From JBCBSS01 sp039819065 (GTDB lineage: Bacteria; Bacteroidota; Bacteroidia; Cytophagales; Cyclobacteriaceae): a stretch of 6,654 bases of DNA. Location of the stretch: NCBI GenBank assembly GCA_039819065.1, contig JBCBSS010000235.1, forward strand, positions 1 to 6,654, written 5' to 3'. Position 1 is the first letter of the stretch, and the number at the start of each line of letters is the position of its first letter. The translations under genes and the position numbers were made by a program. Below the pieces are notes generated by a model that worked only from the letters and a program-made list of their open reading frames with translations, ran no database searches and had not been told where the DNA came from. Shown one piece after another: positions 1 through 6,625 of the stretch.

Positions 1-74
1 ATTTCTCTAAGATCAAGGTGTGATGCTTTGCTTTGATCAATTATTGCTGACAGACTGTCGCGGAGGGAAGTCAT
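1..74 (-). CDS. 5' end of an unidentified minus-strand gene, truncated by the window edge
   Basis: An ATG at 74-72 opens 24 codons with no stop, running off the left edge. The peptide begins MTSLRDSLSAIIDQ and continues SKASHLDLRE. It is too short to assign to a family, and I do not recognise it. Two observations support a real start. Base composition changes at the ATG, from a very AT-rich upstream stretch to a balanced, coding-like one. A Bacteroidota-type -7 element (163-170) also lies upstream in the right orientation and would give an 80-base leader. There is no signal peptide, so the product is probably cytoplasmic. The chance of 24 open codons arising at random is appreciable, so confidence is moderate. 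Confidence 0.5.
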   Translation of the reverse strand, partial: MTSLRDSLSAIIDQSKASHLDLRE

Positions 75-123
75 TTATAAAATTATATTTTTATTTAACT
101 TGATTTAGATAGTTTTTTATTTT

Positions 124-141
124 CGGTAATTATATTTATCG
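124..141. promoter_or_regulatory. Imperfect 18-bp dyad in the leader of the left-edge gene
   Basis: The plus strand reads CGGTAATTATATTTATCG, which is palindromic except for two mismatched pairs (CG-x-TAA-x-TATA-x-TTA-x-CG). It lies about 15-32 bases downstream of the predicted transcription start near 156. It could be a repressor operator or a weak RNA hairpin. AT-rich sequence often forms such dyads by chance, so this is tentative. Confidence 0.2.
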
Positions 142-162
142 GAATTAAATTTTGTGTAAATG

Positions 163-170
163 CAAAAGTA
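163..170 (-). promoter_or_regulatory. Putative Bacteroidota sigma-ABfr-type -7 element
   Basis: On the minus strand this reads TACTTTTG followed by CA, an exact match to the Bacteroidota -7 consensus TAnnTTTG. It lies about 90 bases upstream of the ATG at 74. Transcription would start near 156 and give an 80-base AT-rich leader. I see no good TTTG -33 element 19-23 bases further upstream, so the call rests on the -7 box and its position. Confidence 0.45.
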
Positions 171-244
171 TAAAATTAAATTGGTGAGCTAATTCTGGAT
201 AATGATTTTATTTGCATAACTATCTTTCATTACTTTTTGCTCAG

Positions 245-284
245 CTGCCTTGGTTCAGGGCCAAAGGCCAAAGTGTTCAGGCAG
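245..284. repeat. Small inverted and direct repeat patch in the spacer
   Basis: The outer arms CTGCCT (245-250) and AGGCAG (279-284) are inverted repeats. Between them lie a tandem GGCCAAA GGCCAAA (259-272) and two copies of GTTCAGG (253-259 and 275-281). TTGG and CCAA arms permit an additional inner stem. No T-run follows on either strand, so it is not an intrinsic terminator. The patch is clearly richer in GC than its surroundings and may be a fragment of a dispersed repeat or a structured RNA segment. I cannot tell which from a single copy. Confidence 0.35.
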
Positions 285-441
285 AAAGAATAAAAAAGTC
301 AGTTTTTTTAAAACAAACTACCTGATTTACAAGTTATTAATGAAAGACTACAGAGAAGTGTCTTGAATACAACGTTTCTTTTAGTCTTAATTGAGTAGTT
401 TCCAACTAATAAAGCCAACTATAGATTTTCTACATTTGATT

Positions 442-480
442 AAGAAGGGCGTCCACAATAGGTCCTTCTTTTTCTTTTTA
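442..480 (+). terminator. Orphan rho-independent terminator-like hairpin, plus strand
   Basis: AAGAAGGGC (442-450) pairs with GTCCTTCTT (462-470) in a nine-pair stem with one G-T wobble. The loop is 11 bases, and a T-rich tail (TTTCTTTTTA, 471-480) follows. On the plus strand this has the form of an intrinsic terminator, while the minus strand lacks a matching T-run. No plus-strand gene precedes it in the window, and the left-edge gene is on the minus strand. Its transcript, if any, is unknown. Confidence 0.5.
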
Positions 481-550
481 TACCCATCTCTGCTTCAATA
501 ATTCAAACTCCATCAATTTTTGATACTTATTCAGTGCAACAATGGGGCAA

Positions 551-579
551 TAAAAAAAGCCCAAGAGAACCTTGGGCTT
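551..579 (-). terminator. Rho-independent terminator of the dienelactone hydrolase gene
   Basis: On the minus strand a perfect nine-pair stem (AAGCCCAAG and CTTGGGCTT, 579-571 and 565-557) encloses a five-base loop. It runs directly into seven T residues (558-552). It begins 27 bp after the hydrolase stop codon, the expected place to end that transcript. This is the clearest intrinsic terminator in the window and shows that the hydrolase is the last gene of its transcription unit. Confidence 0.9.
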
Positions 580-606
580 GCTTCAAAAAATAATATAAAG
601 CTATTC

Positions 607-1461
607 TCAAAAAATTTCTTCAAATAGCTTTTTCATCTCTTCCCACGACTTTTGATCCGCTTCCTGGTTATATGCCAACGGTAGATTAAATTTCGTTCCT
701 ACCGTATCAGCGCCCGGGTTTGTAAAGCTGTGAACAGCACCTGGATAGGCTATATACTGGTAATCAGCGCCCGCGGCATCCATACTGGCCTTATAGGCCG
801 TTATATGTTCTGGCTTAATGAATGTATCATCAGCACCGTTACACACAATAATTTTCGCTTTAACGGCTCCACTATCAGGCTGGATGGGTAAAGCTACTCC
901 ACTATGAAAAGCAACAACACCGTCTAAATCCATACCGGCATTAGCCATAGATAGGGCTACGCTGCCGCCAAAGCAATATCCTATAGCGGCGATTTTGTCA
1001 CCGTCAGTATTGGCATTCGATTTAAGTGTTTCCATGGCTCGAATGAAACGTGCTTTGGCTTCGTCAATATTTTGGAAAACCATGCCAGCAAAATTACCTG
1101 CATCATCAGGGTGATCTGCTGTCTGACCATCCCCGTACATATCTACTGCTAAGGCTACATAACCTAGTTCAGCTAACATATCAGCTCTCTTTCTAGCGTA
1201 TTCGTTGTGTCCCCACCACTCGTGAACCACAAGTATACCCGGGCGTGGCCCCTCCTTGCTAGCGTCATATGCTATATAACCTTTCATTTCTGTACTATCG
1301 GTAGAATAGGTGATTTCTTCGCCTACAACATTGGGTGCGGCTGGCTCCTCTGTTTTGGTGGTAGCGTCAGTGTCTTCTTCAGTTTTCTTCTCTTCCGCCG
1401 GGCCGCATGCTATCAAATACAGCCCCAGAAAGAGCATCATAAAAGTGGTTTTGGTTTTCAT
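607..1461 (-). CDS. Dienelactone hydrolase family lipoprotein (alpha/beta hydrolase)
   Basis: This 284-residue protein belongs to the dienelactone hydrolase family, alpha/beta hydrolases with a Cys-Asp-His triad that open lactones or cleave esters. Residues 1-19 form a lipoprotein signal ending in the lipobox LIAC, with lipidation predicted at Cys19. A charged low-complexity linker (about 20-48) follows, then the catalytic domain (about 49-284). Family motifs are intact: HEWWG with Glu81 (80-84), nucleophile Cys163 in GYCFGG, Asp212 in GADDTF and His244 in GAVHSF. The ATG at 1461 is preferred because an upstream in-frame ATG at 1497 would add 12 residues ahead of a complete signal peptide. 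The bases before it, AACTTTGAGAAG, closely match the leader of the SusD gene. Classical dienelactone hydrolases are cytoplasmic, so this copy presumably acts in the periplasm or at an outer-membrane face. The true substrate is unknown. No good promoter is visible upstream, so read-through from the transporter operon is possible. Confidence 0.93.
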   Translation of the reverse strand: MKTKTTFMMLFLGLYLIACGPAEEKKTEEDTDATTKTEEPAAPNVVGEEITYSTDSTEMKGYIAYDASKEGPRPGILVVHEWWGHNEYARKRADMLAELGYVALAVDMYGDGQTADHPDDAGNFAGMVFQNIDEAKARFIRAMETLKSNANTDGDKIAAIGYCFGGSVALSMANAGMDLDGVVAFHSGVALPIQPDSGAVKAKIIVCNGADDTFIKPEHITAYKASMDAAGADYQYIAYPGAVHSFTNPGADTVGTKFNLPLAYNQEADQKSWEEMKKLFEEIF

Positions 1462-1614
1462 CTTCTCAAAGTTGATTAAAATAAAAAATGGTTTCAATGT
1501 AGAAGTTATGGAACTAAGTGATAAAGTCCTAAAAACTGAGAAATAAGTTTAGGTACCTACAAATGGAGTAATCACCCCTAAAAAGCAGAAAAAAGCCATT
1601 TTGACCGGAGGTAC

Positions 1615-1651
1615 GCTTATTGGATAAGCCTAGACCGGCCATGAAAGGCTT
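1615..1651. other. Overlapping alternative hairpins in the spacer after the transporter operon
   Basis: GCTTAT (1615-1620) pairs with ATAAGC (1624-1629) around a three-base loop. The segment AAGCCT (1626-1631) can instead pair with AGGCTT (1646-1651). The two hairpins share bases 1626-1629 and so exclude each other. Neither has a proper T-run on the minus strand, so a standard intrinsic terminator for the operon is not evident. They lie 24-60 bp beyond the stop codon of the small lipoprotein. They may slow or end transcription, protect the 3' end of the message, or be fortuitous. Confidence 0.3.
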
Positions 1652-1674
1652 CTTTCTATATGTAAGTGACTAGA

Positions 1675-2136
1675 CTACTGGAAGTTTAGTCTATGGGCTA
1701 GCGTTTTGTAGTTTTCACTAACATCTAAATCTCCTCCGGTCAGTGTCAAATCAAGTTGAAAATTTTCTCCGGAGGTCACATTATCCGTCAGCACTTCGAA
1801 TCGGATATAGCCAAAGCTACTACCTTGCTCGATAACGAAAGTTCCCGGACTCAAAAGGTTGAAGTGTGTTCCTTCTACTGCTGAACTACTATTTTCTACC
1901 GAAAAAGTCAGGTTCATATCGCTGGTCTGGTGTGGACCTACTAACTGAACAATGGCCGTATCAATCACGGTACCGACACCTGAGCTATATTGAGCCGTCA
2001 CCCCAGTGATGCTCCGTTGGAATTCTACTACTGGTGGCCCTGAATAACTATTATCCTGTTCTTCGCATGACATGGTAATCATAGCGATGATGCATATCAA
2101 TGATGCAAGACTATATGTTCTAATAAGCTTTCTCAT
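1675..2136 (-). CDS. Small SusD-linked lipoprotein with Calx-beta/DUF4843-like pattern
   Basis: This 153-residue protein has a basic N-terminus, a hydrophobic stretch (about 9-22) and a predicted lipidated cysteine at 24 (TMSC). The lipobox is slightly atypical. CEEQDN after it is acidic, as in Bacteroidota lipoproteins exported to the cell surface. The rest is a single beta-rich domain (about 33-153). VEGTHF (87-92) followed by VIEQGSSFGYIRFEVL (101-116) has the rhythm of Calx-beta domains and of the short DUF4843-type proteins often found beside SusD genes. This family assignment is from memory of the pattern and is tentative. It starts 27 bp after the SusD stop and is the last gene of the tight operon. 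In the starch system this position holds SusE/SusF surface glycan-binding proteins, so a substrate-capture role is a reasonable inference. No catalytic motif is seen. The gene ends with TAG. Confidence 0.8.
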   Translation of the reverse strand: MRKLIRTYSLASLICIIAMITMSCEEQDNSYSGPPVVEFQRSITGVTAQYSSGVGTVIDTAIVQLVGPHQTSDMNLTFSVENSSSAVEGTHFNLLSPGTFVIEQGSSFGYIRFEVLTDNVTSGENFQLDLTLTGGDLDVSENYKTLAHRLNFQ

Positions 2137-2163
2137 GTTTTAAAAATCAATCAGTGAAATCAA

Positions 2164-3567
2164 TTAATTTGTGCTATAACCTGGGTTGTTCACCAGATTT
2201 TTGTTCGTATCCAGTTCACCCTGGAAGAGAGAATCTACCACTCGGTGATCAGTGTAAGGAATGACACATTCATCCCCACAATCAATAGTACCCTCTTTGC
2301 CTTTGGGAATGTCCATACCTCTTCTTTTCAGATCCCAGAAACGATGACCTTCGAAAGCCAATTCTATCCGACGTTCAGTCATGATATCATCTAGTGTAAG
2401 ATTAGTCAGATCAGGTAATCCAGCCCTTGTTCTCAGCGTATTGATATCATCCAGAGGTGAAGCACCAGTAGAAGAATTGTTCTCAAAATTGGCTTCAGCA
2501 CGGATGAGATACATTTCTGATATTCTTAACAGGGCAATGTTATCTACGAATTGTGTGCCATTATAGCTGTTGAACTTCAGGTTGAAAGTAACCGTTTCAG
2601 GTCCTTGGATGGCATCGATTAGCAAAGCCGCTCTTTTATCATTGGCGTCGTATTGCTCGATCATATCGTCTCGTAATACACCATCGCCATTTCCAGCACC
2701 TTCAGGTGTTTTGACATAGTACACAGTAGCAGCATTTGTCTCTACATCAGAGTAGAATAATTCGAATAGTGATTCACTACTGTTTCTGAATATCTCAATA
2801 TAATCATCTCCAGTTTCTAAGCCGACCGGTGATTCATTGATTACCTCATTGGCCATGGCGGCAGCATCCGCCCACCTTCCTTCGAAAAGATAAACCCTTG
2901 CTAACAACGCTTTTGCTGCAAGATCAGTCGCAAAATGAGGGAAACCGTCGTCTGTCAGTAAATTGATTGCCTCTAAAAGATCTGATTCTATCTGATCATA
3001 CACTTCAAAGACGGTGTTTCTAGATGGAAAAGCAGAATCATCCAATCCTTGAAACGGCTGCAATACCAAAGGAACACCTAAGTCAAAGTTGTCTATCAAA
3101 TGGTTAGGGTTACGACCGTAAGCCTTGACCAAATCGTGGTAAGCCAAGCCTCGAAAGAAGAAGGCAGTTCCTTTGATTCTGGCCACATCGTTAGCGGTTG
3201 TGCCACTCGCATCATCAGCAAAGGCAATCAGATTATTGGCCTTGTTGATCGCATTGTAGTTAGCATCCCAATTATCCGCATGACTGAATTCAGCATTGAA
3301 ACTGTGGTTTACCAAACGGTTAGAATTCTGCTGTGCTATTCTAATATTATCAGATAGCAACTCCGGAATCACAATATTATTCCGTCCGTATAGCGCAGTG
3401 GCTTGGAAATCATCATAAAGGCCGACCAAAGCGGCTTCTAAACCTGCCAGGTCTTCCAGTGCCACCTCATTTGAGATCGATTGACGCGGCTCTGTTTCCA
3501 AAAAGCTCTCACATGCTGTATTCAGCATGATGATCGATAAAACAATATATATTCTAATTGCTTTCAT
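2164..3567 (-). CDS. SusD/RagB family outer-membrane nutrient-binding lipoprotein
   Basis: This 467-residue protein is the surface lid that binds substrate over the SusC channel. A hydrophobic signal ends at Cys19 (TAC), followed by ESFLETEP, the usual start of mature SusD proteins. Helical tetratricopeptide-like motifs follow in family order. IKGTAFFFRGLAYHDLVKAY (131-150) precedes LGVPLVLQP (163-171), then AAKALLARVYLFEGRWADAA (217-236) and LRISEMYLIRAEA (347-359). Near the end come INTLRTRAGLP (375-385) and ERRIELAFEGHRFWDLKRRG (398-417). The tail NNPGYSTN carries the typical NPGY. Length is within the normal 450-600 range. The start at 3567 is chosen because it gives a proper lipoprotein signal. 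An in-frame ATG at 3672 would add 35 residues and overlap the SusC gene by 83 bp. With the chosen start, the gap to SusC is 22 bp, indicating coupled expression. A Cys430/Cys434 pair (CGDEC) near the C-terminus is unusual. The substrate cannot be inferred. Confidence 0.96.
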   Translation of the reverse strand: MKAIRIYIVLSIIMLNTACESFLETEPRQSISNEVALEDLAGLEAALVGLYDDFQATALYGRNNIVIPELLSDNIRIAQQNSNRLVNHSFNAEFSHADNWDANYNAINKANNLIAFADDASGTTANDVARIKGTAFFFRGLAYHDLVKAYGRNPNHLIDNFDLGVPLVLQPFQGLDDSAFPSRNTVFEVYDQIESDLLEAINLLTDDGFPHFATDLAAKALLARVYLFEGRWADAAAMANEVINESPVGLETGDDYIEIFRNSSESLFELFYSDVETNAATVYYVKTPEGAGNGDGVLRDDMIEQYDANDKRAALLIDAIQGPETVTFNLKFNSYNGTQFVDNIALLRISEMYLIRAEANFENNSSTGASPLDDINTLRTRAGLPDLTNLTLDDIMTERRIELAFEGHRFWDLKRRGMDIPKGKEGTIDCGDECVIPYTDHRVVDSLFQGELDTNKNLVNNPGYSTN

Positions 3568-3589
3568 TTTCTCTAAAGTTAAGGTTGAA

Positions 3590-6500
3590 TTAAAGACCAA
3601 TGTTGACACCGATCGTACCCGTTTTAGGCTGAGGTAGGTCTCCGAAATCCTGGCCAATGAACTCAGGGTCAAAGCCGGTATATTCCGTCAGCGTCCAAAG
3701 ATTTACGCCGATCGCATAAATATTTACGCTCCTTAGACCTATTCTATTGACCAGCGCCTGAGGCAATTGGTAAGAGAGTCTCACCTCTTTCAATCTTAGG
3801 TAGTCGCCACGTTCAACGGCACGGGTATCATTACCAATATTAAACCTGGATGCTCCTCCATTCGGGTACGCAAAGTTGACCACAGGCATAGCAACATCAG
3901 TTACGTCTCCGGGCTGCTGCCACCTTCTAAGCTGTGATACATTCTGGTTACGATCTGCGGTAGAACCAGCCCTTTCTGTAAAGCCTCTTTCGCCGTTCAG
4001 AACGAGGTTTCCGTATTGCCACTGAAAGAATGTAGTCAACGTAAAACCCTTGTAGCTAAAGCTGTTGGTTAACCCACCGAAGTGGTCAGGGATAGCCGAG
4101 CCTCGGTACATTCTGGTAATACCTGATGTACGGTTGTAAGTGAGGTTGTTATTTTGATCGTACCACATCGGTCTTCCATCAGCAGGGTTAATGCCTGCAA
4201 ATTCTTGAAGCATAAAAGCATTCACTTTTTCTCCCACTATATAGGTCGAGCCAGAATTACCTAAGAATAGCGTGTCACTTTCCGCAGTCAGTGATAGCAC
4301 CTCACTATTCAAGAAGGTGATGTTGAAATCAGTTCTCCATCGGAAGTCTCCGATGATCAGGTTGGTAGAATTGATGGAAATCTCAAAGCCTGTGTTCTCC
4401 AATGAGCCCAGATTTTGGGTAATGGTAGAAAAACCAGTTGTTCTTGGGATCGGACGATCAAGTAGCAGGTCAGTAGACTCTTTTCTAAAGTATTCTAAAC
4501 TACCTCCGAGTCGGCCGTTGAATAAGCTGAAGTCAATGCCATAGTTTGCCGTAGTAGCTTCCTCCCAAGTAAGTAGTGGGTTGGCAATACGTGAAGGTTG
4601 AAGCCCTGCTCTACCGAAATATTCTCCACCGGTACCATATAATCCTCTGGAATCGAAATTACCAATCGCAGAGTTTCCGGTCACACCGTAGCTAAATCTC
4701 AATTTAAGATCATCTACGAAGCGCGCACCGCCCATAAAATCTTCAGCTGAAATTCTCCAGGCTACTGATGCAGCTGGGAATACACCGAACCGGTTTTCTG
4801 CTCCGAACCTCGAATGGCCATCCCTTCTAACGGTACCAGAGAAAATATACTTGTCGTTATATTGATAATCTCCTCTGAAAAAGACACCATTGGTTTTGAA
4901 GATGGTATAACTAGCCGTTAGACTGAATGGATTGGCGGCATTTTGCAGTGTTCTTAACTTGAATGAAGGTAAACCTCTACCTTCGGCTGAGAAAGACTCA
5001 GTTTGCGAGCTTCTGAAAAATACGCCTACTAAGCCTGTCACTTCATGTTTGTCGTTGAAAGTACGGGTATAGGTAAGTGTTTGGTCGGTAGACCAGTTGG
5101 TTATCTTTCTATCACGCTCTTCGATCTGACCTTCTCCAGTTTGACCATCCCTGGTTCTAGGGTCTTGGAATGAAGTCTCTCTTATATCTACATAATCTAA
5201 GCTATAAGCAGATTTGAACCTGAGCCCTTTTACTATCTCATAATCAGCAGAGATATTGGCCAAGGCTGAGTTCTGTCTCGATGTGACTTCATTGGCCAGT
5301 GCGTCTTGCACGACATTGACATCATAAGAGCCAAAAAAAGCGGAGTTGGCATCACCACCCCAGTATCTTCCGCTATTGAAAGTACCGTCTTCATTGTAGA
5401 TACTGTTGATCGGTACAATCAGGTGAGCAGACCGGTTAGGGTTAGAAAAGAACCCGCCCTGTGTAGGAACGCGTTGCCCAAAAGAAGATAAGTTGATACT
5501 TGTATTGAACGACAGTTTATCTGAAGCTTTTTGATCAAGGTTAATACGGAAGGTACCTCGATTGAAGTCGGTACCGATCACGTGTGTCTCTGTATCATTG
5601 TAGGATCCGGAAATAAAGAATCTGGTAAATTCATTTCCCCCACTAGCGGTTAACTCATAATTCTGCACTAATCCACTGCGGAATACAGCGTCCTGCCAGT
5701 CATACGTTTCAGCATTATTGGGGTCAGTGAACCCGGCGATGTTGTCACGAATGGCTTCCACCTCTGGGCTATCAGCACCAAAGCGATTGGTATAAGCTTC
5801 TAACGTCAGGTCAACAAACTGTTGCCCATTCAGGACATCAAGCTTATTCAATTGCTGCATCCATCCTTGAGAGACATTGAGGTTGAACTGGGTTTTCCCG
5901 GTTTTTCCTCTTTTTGTGGTGATCAACACCACGCCATTTGCGGCTTGTGCTCCATAAATTGAAGCGGCTGCGGCATCCTTCAGTACCTCAATGGATTCGA
6001 TGTCATTGGGATTGAGCGAAGCCAACGTGTTGGAAGAAGCAATCAGTTGCGATTGGTCACCTGATGTTACTTGCACACCATCCACGATGTAAAGCGGACT
6101 TACACCGGCATTGATCGACCCAACTCCTCGCACCCGGATTTGAGCAATACCACCGGGAACACCACTACTGGTTACTTGTACTCCAGCGGCTCTACCCTGA
6201 ATGGCTCGGTCAAAGCTCTGTACAGGCAAATCCTGGATGATATCGCCTTTTACGGAAGCAATGGAACCGGAAACGTCCCTTTTTTCCTGCTGACCATAGC
6301 CGACTACCACAATTTCAGTCAGTTGTGTCGATTCCATAGACATCTGAATGTCTATGACATTGCTGCCAGTAACAGGAACTTCCTTGGTGGCTAATCCGAT
6401 AAACGAGAAAACTAGAACGGTACCCTGACTTGGTACCCTAAGTGTGTAATTACCGTCTATGTCAGTGACGGTACCTGTGGCGGTGCCTTTAATGATAACG

Positions 6501-6625
6501 TTAACTCCGGGCAAGGCCGTGCCATCCTCTATAGATGTCACTTTACCGGAAATTGTCCTGTCTTGCGCTTGTATTCTTAAGACTACAAATAGCAAAACAG
6601 TCAACATGAGTAATGGTTTCTTCAT
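3590..6625 (-). CDS. SusC/RagA family TonB-linked outer-membrane transporter
   Basis: This complete 1011-residue protein is an outer-membrane beta-barrel that imports oligomeric nutrients using TonB energy, with SusD as its lid. A Sec signal (1-20, cleavage probably after IQA) is followed by a carboxypeptidase-regulatory-like beta domain (about 24-96; ISGKV, GVNVIIKGT, TDIDGNYTL). The SusC signature TEIVVVGYG (103-111) opens the plug (about 103-240), which contains IRVRGVGSI (163-171), PLYIVDGV (177-184) and LNPNDIESIEVLKDAAAASI (204-223). GVVLITTKRG (231-240) closes it. The remainder forms the barrel. There is no STN domain ahead of the carboxypeptidase-like domain, so it does not look like a transporter that signals to an anti-sigma factor. 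The last residues, TGTIGVNIGL, end in Leu rather than the usual aromatic. The start at 6625 is the natural one, giving a full signal peptide. The promoter lies outside the window. Its partner starts 22 bp downstream. Confidence 0.97.
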   Translation of the reverse strand: MKKPLLMLTVLLFVVLRIQAQDRTISGKVTSIEDGTALPGVNVIIKGTATGTVTDIDGNYTLRVPSQGTVLVFSFIGLATKEVPVTGSNVIDIQMSMESTQLTEIVVVGYGQQEKRDVSGSIASVKGDIIQDLPVQSFDRAIQGRAAGVQVTSSGVPGGIAQIRVRGVGSINAGVSPLYIVDGVQVTSGDQSQLIASSNTLASLNPNDIESIEVLKDAAAASIYGAQAANGVVLITTKRGKTGKTQFNLNVSQGWMQQLNKLDVLNGQQFVDLTLEAYTNRFGADSPEVEAIRDNIAGFTDPNNAETYDWQDAVFRSGLVQNYELTASGGNEFTRFFISGSYNDTETHVIGTDFNRGTFRINLDQKASDKLSFNTSINLSSFGQRVPTQGGFFSNPNRSAHLIVPINSIYNEDGTFNSGRYWGGDANSAFFGSYDVNVVQDALANEVTSRQNSALANISADYEIVKGLRFKSAYSLDYVDIRETSFQDPRTRDGQTGEGQIEERDRKITNWSTDQTLTYTRTFNDKHEVTGLVGVFFRSSQTESFSAEGRGLPSFKLRTLQNAANPFSLTASYTIFKTNGVFFRGDYQYNDKYIFSGTVRRDGHSRFGAENRFGVFPAASVAWRISAEDFMGGARFVDDLKLRFSYGVTGNSAIGNFDSRGLYGTGGEYFGRAGLQPSRIANPLLTWEEATTANYGIDFSLFNGRLGGSLEYFRKESTDLLLDRPIPRTTGFSTITQNLGSLENTGFEISINSTNLIIGDFRWRTDFNITFLNSEVLSLTAESDTLFLGNSGSTYIVGEKVNAFMLQEFAGINPADGRPMWYDQNNNLTYNRTSGITRMYRGSAIPDHFGGLTNSFSYKGFTLTTFFQWQYGNLVLNGERGFTERAGSTADRNQNVSQLRRWQQPGDVTDVAMPVVNFAYPNGGASRFNIGNDTRAVERGDYLRLKEVRLSYQLPQALVNRIGLRSVNIYAIGVNLWTLTEYTGFDPEFIGQDFGDLPQPKTGTIGVNIGL

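Larger units (their letters stand above)
75..606. other. 532-bp AT-rich intergenic region
   Basis: I find no convincing gene here. All frames on both strands are broken into short pieces without family-like sequence. The region holds, from left to right, the leader and promoter match of the left-edge gene, a GC-richer patch with internal repeats (about 237-290), a plus-strand terminator-like hairpin (442-480) and the minus-strand terminator of the hydrolase gene (551-579). The stretch 290-440 is plain AT-rich sequence in which I see nothing specific. Confidence 0.7.

Noticed and set aside
299..320. AT-rich hairpin (AGTTT and AAACT arms) as a terminator
   Set aside because: The stem is short, almost entirely A-T, and would be very weak. 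Such matches are expected by chance in sequence this AT-rich.
199..324. Short plus-strand open stretches across the GC-richer patch
   Set aside because: Each frame closes within about 40 codons, there is no good start context, and the translations resemble no protein family I know.
431..438. TACATTTG on the plus strand, a match to the Bacteroidota -7 consensus
   Set aside because: Transcription would start inside or next to the terminator hairpin at 442-480, and no gene follows on that strand. It is probably a chance match.
1462..1497. Longer hydrolase start at 1497 adding 12 residues
   Set aside because: The start at 1461 gives a compact lipoprotein signal (MKTKTT then a hydrophobic core and LIAC). 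The extension only lengthens it unnaturally.
3568..3672. Longer SusD start at 3672 adding 35 residues
   Set aside because: It would overlap the end of susC and place a non-signal sequence ahead of an intact lipoprotein signal peptide.
6071..6394. Plus-strand 107-codon open frame, the longest of several opposite the susC gene
   Set aside because: It lies wholly antisense to the highly conserved plug domain of SusC and shows no family features. It is a shadow of the real gene.
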